Origin: Pontiella sulfatireligans
Lineage (GTDB): Bacteria > Verrucomicrobiota > Kiritimatiellia > Kiritimatiellales > Pontiellaceae
Assembly (NCBI RefSeq): GCF_900890705.1
Contig: NZ_CAAHFH010000001.1
Span: 930,001-994,000, forward strand
Direction of reading: 5' to 3'
Length of the DNA: 64,000 bases
Shown: piece by piece, positions 9,394 through 17,094 of the stretch
How positions within the stretch are numbered: position 1 is the first letter of the stretch
How the letters are laid out: each line of letters opens with the position of its first letter
Position numbers and translations under genes: made by a program
The notes under the pieces: model-generated
What the model was told of the DNA's origin: nothing
Databases searched by the model: none
What the model saw: only the letters and a program-made list of their open reading frames with translations

Positions 9394-12210
9394 TTATTCG
9401 GTAATGCCGATTTCGAGTTTCATGAACTGCTGCATTTCCACCTCGTTGGATACGCGGTTGGTGACCGATTCGAAGTCGGCATTAATAACTGCTAATCCGG
9501 CCTCTTCGGTGGTATTGGTCCACGCGCCGCTCACTAAGTTCGTGGTAACAAACACCTCGTAGGTCAGGTTGCGTGCGGAGGCGTCGAGTCGGCGGTTGTA
9601 GATATAGTTAAACCAGTTGGTTCCGCCTTCTTCGCTGATTCCAATGGTTGGAAGTTTCGTTGTGGCATCATCGACGAGCGGATTACCGCCGAGGGCATAT
9701 TCAACCAGATTAACCATACCGTCTCCCCCGCCGGGTTCGGCATCGTCGCCGTAGCCGTCGTTGTCGTGGATGGCGGGATAGTAGCTTCCCGCCCACTGGT
9801 CGTACGGTACGAGGTTGTCGCCGCCCACATCGACGACATAGGCCAGCATGAAGCCGCCCATGCCGGATTGGGTGAGGCCCAGCGTGTCGTCGATCGAGAC
9901 GGTCATGGACCAGTTTGCCGTATTGTATTTGGTGAGCGGATCCAGACCAGTGGAGTCGTAGTCGACCAGGTTGTTATACAGCGTGTGATCGAAGGCCACC
10001 ATGTTGGTGCTGTTGGCACGGGCGTCGGTGAAGACGGTGGTTTCCGTTGCCCCGTTACCCCAATACAAGCCAAACTTGTCGACGTCTAGCGAGACGAGTG
10101 AGTTGCTCGGGTCCACATAGGAAACGGTCAATACAATGGCCTCGTCGAGGTTGATTCGACCGGTTTTCGGATCGGTCTGGCGAGCCGTGCTGTCCACGCC
10201 CAGGTGGGTGCTGTTCAGGTCGAGAGTGTCCCCGTTCAGCGCCACGGCGGTGAGGGTGAAGACCAGGTTTGTATCCTCGGTGTCGGCAAACGAATAGGTG
10301 CCGGTGGAGGCGTTCAACACGAGGCTGTTCCATCCGGTGTCACGTTCTACAGTAAGTCCGCCGATCTGGAATATGGTGGCGGGGATGCCTGGGCCGGTGG
10401 CCAGCAGGTAGCAGGTGGAGATGCGTGGGTCGGTTCCGTCGGAGACGACAACCTTGAATTCATAGGTGCCCAGTTCGGAGACGGATATCGTGGTGTTGGA
10501 ACTCGTCGCAGTTCCGTTGACGCTAAAGGAAGCATCGCCCGGGCCGTAGGTTTTTTCCCAAGTGTAGGTAAGCGGATCGCCATCGGCATCGGTGGCTGCT
10601 ACTGAAAGGTCGTACCCGGTTGCGGTTGCCGGTGCCGTGATGACCGGCGCATGGTTCGCCGGTGTCTCTACGGGCGGATCGATCAGGGCCATGCCGGGGC
10701 GGTTGTTAATCTCGACTTTAACCACGGTGAGCTCTCCGCCGATCTTAGAGAGCCCCAGAATGTCACCGGTCTTTTTCAGGTATTCGTAGTCGATCGTTTT
10801 GATGTAGGGCCAGGCGGCGGGCAGGTTGACCTGCTCGGGCGTTTCCGATGGATTCCAGAAGCGGTAGAACCGGTCGAGGCTGTCGGGAATGTAGCTCATG
10901 ACGCCGGCCGGGTCGTGCACGAGGCGGAAGTCGGTGGTCGCGACCACGATTTCGCCATAGTTGGTCCAGGCGTTTCCATCCCAGCCAAGCACGATAGATT
11001 GGTTGTCGGCATTGTTGTCGTTGGGATCATAGCTCTTCTGCCGCACGACCGTGTAGGGGTTGTTCTGGTAGTCGACGGCCATGTTGCCCAGTACGGACAG
11101 ATATCGGTCTGTCGGGGCGTTGTAGATGATGTCGGCATGGTTTGAGGTGAGATCGATGGTGGCTGGAAGGGTGATGGAGGAGCCGTCGGCCTTGGCATAA
11201 TCGGTTCCGTTGGTGGACTGCGCGTAGAGGATGGTGTCTACAAAATGCTGACCGGAACCCATGCCCCATGGATTGAGCGTCGGGTTGGAGAGCAGCGGCG
11301 TAACGAGGTGCATGTTGTTGTTGCGGTCGAATACGCCGTGCGGGCAGGTTTTGCTGTATTTGTTGTTTATGTTGCCGAGATCATATTCGCGCCCGTCGTC
11401 GTAGAACGTACGGGGTTCGCTATTGGGGTCGTCTGGGTCAAGGCCGCCAATAATCGACCACAGCCCGGTGTCGGCATCGAAGCGGCTGTACGTGGCGCAG
11501 CGGGTGGAGTTGTTTGTCCACTGGTGAGTGCGAGAGGTCATATGCAACATCCCATTGAGATCGTTGAAGAAAAATTGGTAGGTGAAACCGTATCCGGGAG
11601 GGCACTGCCCAGCTTGGTCGCCTTTGAATGAGAAACTGGAGGCGTCGAGCGGGTTGTCGGAGCGCCAGTACATGATGTTTTTGTCATGGTAGCGCAACGG
11701 CAGGTGGTTTGTTGACCAACGCGGATAGTTGTGCATATCGCCGACAATATGAAGGTAGCCGTTTTCATCAATGCCGAGCGAGCAGGAGTGGTGGCCGTCT
11801 TCGAACAGGACGGTGTGGTAACCGGGAACACCGCCGTTGCCGTCGTAGAACTCGTCGGGCTGATAGAGGGTGTTATCAATGAAGGTTTCCCCCTTGAAAA
11901 GCCCGTTGGTCAGATGGGCAATTTTCATGCGATGATCGGTATCAACAAACAGGACAAAGGTGTCATCGCCGCGGGTCGCGATCGGGCTGTGGTAGCTCCC
12001 CGGCAGGAAGTTAAGTTCCTCCTGAGCCGGTGTGCTCCAAAGAGTGGAAAAGGTATAGGTTTCCTGCGTCAGATCGTAGGTGTTGGTATTGCTGTAGAGT
12101 TCATCGGCCTCGGCGTAAAGGGGGTATTGGGGAGGAGGATTGGTTGCGGCATGAACCGTTATGCCGAGGAATCCCGAGATGAACAGGAGGGCTTTTCGTC
12201 TGTTTTTCAT
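9394..12210 (-). CDS. Giant secreted BNR_4 beta-propeller protein B (candidate polysaccharide lyase)
   Basis: 938 residues from ATG 12210 (MKNRRKALLF), whose A overlaps the last base of the preceding stop (TAATG), implying translational coupling to protein C. Signal peptide about 1-22, BNR_4 propeller about 25-520, one PKD-like repeat (about 535-615), module X (about 625-800) and a C-terminal domain with NLVEYALGGNP and the ending QQFMKLEIGITE. The propeller keeps His140/His141 and His160 in the GHHS ... GDMHN spacing shared by all three paralogues. Unlike proteins A and C, module X lies after the propeller, and the C-terminal domain is the type also used by the 17095, 40260, 42862 and 58534 genes. 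Secreted; role in polysaccharide cleavage inferred. Confidence 0.8.
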   Translation of the reverse strand: MKNRRKALLFISGFLGITVHAATNPPPQYPLYAEADELYSNTNTYDLTQETYTFSTLWSTPAQEELNFLPGSYHSPIATRGDDTFVLFVDTDHRMKIAHLTNGLFKGETFIDNTLYQPDEFYDGNGGVPGYHTVLFEDGHHSCSLGIDENGYLHIVGDMHNYPRWSTNHLPLRYHDKNIMYWRSDNPLDASSFSFKGDQAGQCPPGYGFTYQFFFNDLNGMLHMTSRTHQWTNNSTRCATYSRFDADTGLWSIIGGLDPDDPNSEPRTFYDDGREYDLGNINNKYSKTCPHGVFDRNNNMHLVTPLLSNPTLNPWGMGSGQHFVDTILYAQSTNGTDYAKADGSSITLPATIDLTSNHADIIYNAPTDRYLSVLGNMAVDYQNNPYTVVRQKSYDPNDNNADNQSIVLGWDGNAWTNYGEIVVATTDFRLVHDPAGVMSYIPDSLDRFYRFWNPSETPEQVNLPAAWPYIKTIDYEYLKKTGDILGLSKIGGELTVVKVEINNRPGMALIDPPVETPANHAPVITAPATATGYDLSVAATDADGDPLTYTWEKTYGPGDASFSVNGTATSSNTTISVSELGTYEFKVVVSDGTDPRISTCYLLATGPGIPATIFQIGGLTVERDTGWNSLVLNASTGTYSFADTEDTNLVFTLTAVALNGDTLDLNSTHLGVDSTARQTDPKTGRINLDEAIVLTVSYVDPSNSLVSLDVDKFGLYWGNGATETTVFTDARANSTNMVAFDHTLYNNLVDYDSTGLDPLTKYNTANWSMTVSIDDTLGLTQSGMGGFMLAYVVDVGGDNLVPYDQWAGSYYPAIHDNDGYGDDAEPGGGDGMVNLVEYALGGNPLVDDATTKLPTIGISEEGGTNWFNYIYNRRLDASARNLTYEVFVTTNLVSGAWTNTTEEAGLAVINADFESVTNRVSNEVEMQQFMKLEIGITE

Positions 12211-15200
12211 TATTGAATCTCCGCTTCCACCTTGAAGAAGGCGTTGGATGGTGTGAGATCGAATTCGAACTGGTCGTCCGGCGGGGTCTGGGCGACGGTC
12301 CAGTCGCGTGCCAAACTCCAGGCGACCAAGTCGGGGCTTTGCTGGATGCGGTATCGCACGCCAGCCTGGCTGGGCCACGAGATGCGGATTTTTTCGAGGT
12401 CTGGAAGAACGGTTCCCCCGTTGATGCCGAACATGGAAGCGGGATCTTCCGGGTCGGTGCCGAGTCGGATTTCGGCCAGGTTGCTCTGGCCATCGCCATC
12501 CTTGTCGCCGTTAGGTTCGTAGATGATCACGTTGGCGAAGGTGCTTTGTGCATCGGGGGTGATTTCTCCCGAGTTGTCGGCATTGACAAAATCCAGATAG
12601 TTTTTCTGCTCGGTATTGAGCGCGAGCAGCTGGCCGATCGCAATCGAATACCGGTTGGTCCCCCCGGTGTATTCCCCGTCGCGGTCCATGATGTAGAGGC
12701 CGCTATCGGTGCCGTGCAGCTTGATCAGGTCATAGCTGCTTCCGGTAAAGTCCCAACTAGGGGTGTCGGTCATGGCAATGGCATGAAGCTCTCCTTCATT
12801 GGGGCAGCTGAAGTCGAATTCGATCACGGTGTTGGAGGTCATCTGATAATCAATCGGGAACGCTTTCCACAGGTCGCCGATGAATCGAACCCCTGCCCCA
12901 CTCTCGACGACCTCGACCGTGCCGGTGCGGTCGAAAAATTCATTGTCGTTCACGAAGGTTTCAAAGGCCTGCGAGGAGAAGTCGATCGCAAGGTATCCAT
13001 TGGCCGGAACAGGAGGAAGGTCATTCACATCAACGGTGCAGCTGGAGCTCGCGGTACCCGCGCTGTTCGAGACGATGACCTGCAGTTCATAGCTGCCGGT
13101 TGCGTCGAACGAGGCCACGGTGGTTGAGCTGGCCGTGGTGCCATTGATGCTGAAGGAAACGCTTCCCGGCCCGCTCGATTTAAGCCAGGTGTAGGTTGCA
13201 TTTCCGCCTGCTGCGGCGTTGGTGGCACTGACCGTAAGAGTGGTTGTTTCCACCAGCGTGAGGGTGTCTGGCGATGCGACTGCCGGAGTTACTATTTGCG
13301 GAGCATCGGTGGCAGCAGGAGTCAGGTAGGCGGTGAAGGTGGAGAAACGGGTACTGATTCCGTCTGACACCGCGACCTTGATTTCATACGTTCCCTCTTC
13401 ACTCACGGAGAGGGTCGTGTTGGAACTGGCGGTGGTTCCGTTTTGGCTCAAGATGATGTCGCCCGGCCCGTAGAACGTGCTCCACGTGAAGGTGAGCGGG
13501 TCGCTGTCAGCATCGGTGGCCGACACGGAGAGGATTTGGCCGTTGAGCGTCGCTTGTGCCGTGATTTCCGGAGGGTGGTTGGTAATGGTTGCTGCCGGAG
13601 GATCGATCAGCACCATGCCGGGACGGTTGTTGATTTCCATCTTCACCACCGTGAGTTCGCCGTCAACCTTGGCGAGTCCCATGATATGCCCGGTTTTCTT
13701 CTGGTATTCGTAGTCGATGACTCGGATGGCCCAAGGGGTTGTTACTTCACGGATATTGGTCGGATTCCAGAAGCGGTACAGCACGTTCGCGCCATCACTG
13801 ATGTAGCTCATCACACCTGCCGGATCATTCACCAAGCGGAAGTCGCCACCCTCCGTCGTGATATTTCCATAGTTAACCCAACTGCTTCCATCCCAACCGA
13901 GCAGAACATTCTCGCTGGGAGTCGTGGGCGTCTCTTTCCTTTGCGTCGAGGTGTAGGGCCGATTCATGTAGTCAACCGCAAGCTGGCCATTGGGCGAGAG
14001 ATAGTCACCGACCGCTCCATACACAAGTTCCGCACGATTATCCGTCAGGTTCACTGTGGCCGGCAGGGTGAACTCACGACCGCCAACCGACGTAAACGTT
14101 GCTCCTGCATCCTTCGACTGCGCGTAGACCAGACAGTCGGTAAAGTGGAAGCCATTACCCAGTCCAAGAGGATTTAACGTCGGATCACGCAATAGCGGGG
14201 TCAAAAGATGCATGTTGTTTTGACGGTCGAACACCCCGTGCGGGCGGAGCTTGCTGTATTTACCGGCACTGCTGCCGTCTTCGTTGTGTTCATATCCATC
14301 ATCATAAAAAGTGCACGGAATGCTGGCGGGGTCCGAAGGGTCGGGAGCGCCGCCAATGGTGGACCAGAGTCCGGCGTCTGCATTGTAGCTGCTGTAGGTG
14401 GCGCAACGGGTGCCATTGTTCAAGGTTTGCATAGCGCGGGAGGTGATGTGCAACTTACCGTACAGATCGTTGAAGAAAAACAGATAGGTGAAACCGGAGC
14501 CGGTCGGGCATTCGCCCGCCTGGTCGCCCTTAAAGGAGAAGCTGGAGATATCGAGCGGGTTGTCCGAACGCCAATACATGATATTCTTGTCGAAATAACG
14601 TAGAGGCAAGTGATCCATCGAACCTTCGTAGCGGGGATAGTTATGCATATCTCCAACCATGTGGAGATAGCCGTCTTCATCAATGCCCAGCGCAATCGAA
14701 TGGTGGCTGTCTTCAAATTTAAAGCGGTGGTAGTCGGGCGCAGACACATCGTTGGATGGATCGGCATCGTGGTTGGCATAGAATTCGTCTGGCTGATAAA
14801 GGGTGTTATCGATGAAGGTTTCCCCTTTGAACACCCCATTGGTGAGGTGCGCAATCTTCATGCGGTGGTCGGGATCCACGAATAAGACGAAGGTGTCGTC
14901 GCCTCGGGTGGCGATCGGGCTGTTGTAGAATTCCGGCAGGAAAGTAATATCTGTCTGAACCGGCGTGCTCCAGAGCTCGGAAAACGTATACGTTTCCTGC
15001 GTCAGGTCGTAGGTGTTGGTATTGCTGTAGAGTTGATCGGCATCCGCGTAAAGGGGATATAGGGTCGGAATCACGGTGACCTCATAACCCAAATCAGCAT
15101 CGAGGTTGTTCATTACGACATAAAACTCACTAACCGACAACATGTCATTAGCAGCAAGCGACGTATAGACAAAGTTCGTGGTGAAAGCACCCCAGGTCAG

Positions 15201-15752
15201 TGTCATGTCAAACGTCTGAGCAGCGGTGTGATCCACGCTCAGGTTAAACGTGGCCGTGTCACCGGCAAATTTCAACTTATCCGCATTCAAAAGCCCCGCC
15301 GAAGTGATCGAACCCGATCCGCTTTCATACTTAAAGTTCGTTTCATCGCTAGCAGCAGAATCGCCACCAAGGTAGAGCTTCGGGTTGAAATCCAGCAAGT
15401 CAAACTGAAGCGCCAGTGCCTGGACCCCATCGCCAAACCCGAGTTTCAGACTTTTAGTAGCATCCCAACCGGTACCACCATATCCAATTTTATCACCCAC
15501 CGAGGTCGCGCCAACCGCCACAGCCTGGAACGTAAATGCCATATTAAACGTCTCACCAATTCCCAGCGAAACCGCCGACCCACCATCCGTGAGAGCATAA
15601 CCGCCCCTAAGATCCGCGGTGGGATGGCCCCCGATCAGTGATCCAGAAACACTCGAACCCCCATCGAGGAGGATTTCCCCGTGGGCCAGGATGGACGTTG
15701 CGCCACAGATCGCGAGCACAAGAAATGCAGTCTTATATTTTTGTTTTTTCAT
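12210..15752 (-). CDS. Giant secreted BNR_4 beta-propeller protein C (candidate polysaccharide lyase)
   Basis: 1180 residues with a good ribosome site (AAGGATTGAGAGT before ATG 15752). Signal peptide about 1-25, then module Y (LLDGGSSVSG to VTVIPTL, about 27-230), which reappears at the N terminus of the 17095 protein, the BNR_4 propeller (about 232-725), two PKD/Ig-like repeats (about 735-905), the GYLAIDFSSQAFE module and a C-terminal part with DKDGDGQSNLAEIRLGTDP ending FFKVEAEIQ. The histidine pair is kept as His350/His351 and His370, but the preceding Gly of proteins A and B is Ser. It is the first gene of the propeller array and overlaps the protein B start by one base. Confidence 0.8.
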   Translation of the reverse strand: MKKQKYKTAFLVLAICGATSILAHGEILLDGGSSVSGSLIGGHPTADLRGGYALTDGGSAVSLGIGETFNMAFTFQAVAVGATSVGDKIGYGGTGWDATKSLKLGFGDGVQALALQFDLLDFNPKLYLGGDSAASDETNFKYESGSGSITSAGLLNADKLKFAGDTATFNLSVDHTAAQTFDMTLTWGAFTTNFVYTSLAANDMLSVSEFYVVMNNLDADLGYEVTVIPTLYPLYADADQLYSNTNTYDLTQETYTFSELWSTPVQTDITFLPEFYNSPIATRGDDTFVLFVDPDHRMKIAHLTNGVFKGETFIDNTLYQPDEFYANHDADPSNDVSAPDYHRFKFEDSHHSIALGIDEDGYLHMVGDMHNYPRYEGSMDHLPLRYFDKNIMYWRSDNPLDISSFSFKGDQAGECPTGSGFTYLFFFNDLYGKLHITSRAMQTLNNGTRCATYSSYNADAGLWSTIGGAPDPSDPASIPCTFYDDGYEHNEDGSSAGKYSKLRPHGVFDRQNNMHLLTPLLRDPTLNPLGLGNGFHFTDCLVYAQSKDAGATFTSVGGREFTLPATVNLTDNRAELVYGAVGDYLSPNGQLAVDYMNRPYTSTQRKETPTTPSENVLLGWDGSSWVNYGNITTEGGDFRLVNDPAGVMSYISDGANVLYRFWNPTNIREVTTPWAIRVIDYEYQKKTGHIMGLAKVDGELTVVKMEINNRPGMVLIDPPAATITNHPPEITAQATLNGQILSVSATDADSDPLTFTWSTFYGPGDIILSQNGTTASSNTTLSVSEEGTYEIKVAVSDGISTRFSTFTAYLTPAATDAPQIVTPAVASPDTLTLVETTTLTVSATNAAAGGNATYTWLKSSGPGSVSFSINGTTASSTTVASFDATGSYELQVIVSNSAGTASSSCTVDVNDLPPVPANGYLAIDFSSQAFETFVNDNEFFDRTGTVEVVESGAGVRFIGDLWKAFPIDYQMTSNTVIEFDFSCPNEGELHAIAMTDTPSWDFTGSSYDLIKLHGTDSGLYIMDRDGEYTGGTNRYSIAIGQLLALNTEQKNYLDFVNADNSGEITPDAQSTFANVIIYEPNGDKDGDGQSNLAEIRLGTDPEDPASMFGINGGTVLPDLEKIRISWPSQAGVRYRIQQSPDLVAWSLARDWTVAQTPPDDQFEFDLTPSNAFFKVEAEIQ
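12213..13226 (-). repeat. 1-kb near-identical repeat, copy 2 (3' end of protein C gene)
   Basis: Partner of 5871-6884, in the same orientation and 6.3 kb away. The two propeller halves upstream are clearly more diverged than this tail, so the tail was duplicated or homogenised after the genes separated. Confidence 0.85.
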
Positions 15753-15776
15753 ACTCTCAATCCTTTGTTTTTCAAA

Positions 15777-15839
15777 TTATTCGGTAATGCCGATTTTAAG
15801 CCGAAGGAACTGCTGCGTTTTTTCCTCGTGAAGACGCGG
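15777..15839 (-). pseudogene. Relic of the C-terminal domain of a lost secreted paralogue
   Basis: Read on the minus strand, 20 codons before a TAA spell PRLHEEKTQQFLRLKIGITE. This matches the last residues of protein B (NRVSNEVEMQQFMKLEIGITE) and similar tails elsewhere in the window. The stop is 24 bases from the protein C start, a normal operon spacing. The natural reading is that a fourth array member once lay upstream and only its last codons remain. Confidence 0.65.
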
Positions 15840-16193
15840 CTGGTACGTGTATCCAGCCCAAGAATGGGTGCTGCTCGGCGGGCTGCCTATATTAAACATT
15901 TTATTGGAGACGCGAAAGTTGGTGTTTCTTGGACATGCGAAAGCGTTCTTCCTCCTCTTTCCATACGCCCATATCGACCTATGTGGGTCGAATCCCTTCC
16001 TACCGCTCCCAAAGACAGTCTATGTGCAAATATGTTCATTGTGAATGACGGGGAAATTGGTGATTCCTGGACACGCGAAAGATTTTTCCATTCATCCGTG
16101 GTTTCGGGGAAATCGGTGGATGATTTCTTCCGGTACAACCTTTTAAGTTTTACAGAATACTAGCCAAGTTAAGCGGGAGGGGTGTGGAGAAAT
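15840..16193. other. Non-coding stretch with an imperfect direct repeat
   Basis: No convincing gene. Two imperfect copies of about 30 bases, at 15913-15943 and 16052-16081 (GAAAGTTGGTGTTTCTTGG versus GAAATTGGTGATTCCTGG, both ending in GCGAAAG), lie 139 bases apart in the same orientation. The stretch may be the eroded remains of the lost gene whose tail survives at 15777-15839. Short open frames across it show no family resemblance. Confidence 0.4.
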
Positions 16194-16220
16194 AAAAAAA
16201 CCCCGCCTAAACGACGGGGC
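16194..16220 (-). terminator. Intrinsic terminator after the PEP-CTERM gene
   Basis: On the minus strand GCCCCG (16215-16220) pairs with CGGGG (16201-16205) across a 9-nt loop and is followed by a run of seven T. It lies 24 bases past the stop codon of the 16244 gene. Confidence 0.8.
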
Positions 16221-16243
16221 TTCGATCAATCGTGCGAATTGAC

Positions 16244-17011
16244 CTAGACAAGGAAGGTGCGGCGAATGGCGATCAGGCCAACACCAACCATAGCAACCAA
16301 ACCGAGCGTAGCCGGTTCCGGAATAACTGAAACGGACAGATTGCTTAGTGTATATTCATTTGTTCTAGTTGGATCCGAGTCCAATTTAAACCCGATCGCA
16401 TCGATGGAATCAAAGGTCAGTCCGGAAGCAATATTATTCGTCACGCTCACATCCCCCCAGTCCATGAATGTCGTGTAGCTATCGGAACCCGTCCGGGTAA
16501 TGCTCAACAGTACATCCTCAGTATCCAACTTCTTGGACCAACCTTCATAGCCCAATACCTCTCCCGTCGGGATGGCTGTTGATCCTGTGGAACCACCATC
16601 AGTAAAACTACCAATCACGGTGATAGCGGTTCCAGACGGTTTGTAGCCCAGTATCATGGTGGTACCGGCGGGATTGTCCCAGTCCAAACGAGCAGCGATC
16701 GATGCTCCTGAACCTGAGTCCATGAGCCCAAAACGAAATGCCTCACCAACCCGTTTAGTCGGGCCATTGTCGGCACCTACTGTAACGGTAAAGGACATGT
16801 TGATCGTCTTGCCAACATCAAAGGCGTCGCCGAGGCCACTGTCCTGATACACTTGGGTGTTGGCGGTCTGTGTCACGGTGTAGCCGGTGGCACTCTCACC
16901 AGCGAGAGCCGTGGCTGCACCATTTGTAGTCCATGTGCTGCCCAGCGAAATCGTTCCCGCATGGGCGGCTCCGACCGACAGCATTGCAATGAGTGCTATG
17001 AATTTCTTCAT
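16244..17011 (-). CDS. PEP-CTERM anchored exported protein
   Basis: 255 residues with a signal peptide (MKKFIALIAMLSVGAAHA) and a complete C-terminal PEP-CTERM tail: VIPEPATLG, a hydrophobic helix and RRTFLV. Such tails are recognised by exosortase, which cleaves and attaches proteins to the envelope or extracellular matrix. The body (about 20-225) is a beta-rich, LamG-like module that is also recognisable inside the 17095 protein, so it may bind glycans; no catalytic motif is visible. The start is supported by AAGGAG eight bases upstream. It lies 83 bases downstream of the 17095 gene, with a hairpin between, and ends at a clear terminator, so it can be transcribed as the tail of that unit. 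Confidence 0.85.
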   Translation of the reverse strand: MKKFIALIAMLSVGAAHAGTISLGSTWTTNGAATALAGESATGYTVTQTANTQVYQDSGLGDAFDVGKTINMSFTVTVGADNGPTKRVGEAFRFGLMDSGSGASIAARLDWDNPAGTTMILGYKPSGTAITVIGSFTDGGSTGSTAIPTGEVLGYEGWSKKLDTEDVLLSITRTGSDSYTTFMDWGDVSVTNNIASGLTFDSIDAIGFKLDSDPTRTNEYTLSNLSVSVIPEPATLGLVAMVGVGLIAIRRTFLV

Positions 17012-17040
17012 TTTATTCTCCTTTTGTTCTTATGTTGTTC

Positions 17041-17082
17041 TTCCAACCCGCACCCCGCCAAATACGGGATGCTGCGTTGGAA
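17041..17082 (-). other. Hairpin between the 17095 and 16244 genes
   Basis: TTCCAAC (17041-17047) and GTTGGAA (17076-17082) form a 7-bp stem with further pairing possible inside. No T run follows on the minus strand, so it looks more like an RNA-stability or processing element than a terminator. It would adjust PEP-CTERM mRNA level relative to the upstream gene. Confidence 0.4.
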
Positions 17083-17094
17083 GACCCAATCAAT

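Noticed and set aside
15900..16090. Possible insertion-sequence or attachment-site remnant at the imperfect direct repeat
   Set aside because: Only one pair of 30-base imperfect copies, no inverted ends, no transposase fragment.
15681..16163. A 160-codon plus-strand frame reading out of the protein C start
   Set aside because: It begins antisense to the protein C signal peptide, crosses the relic of the lost gene and lacks family similarity or a ribosome site.
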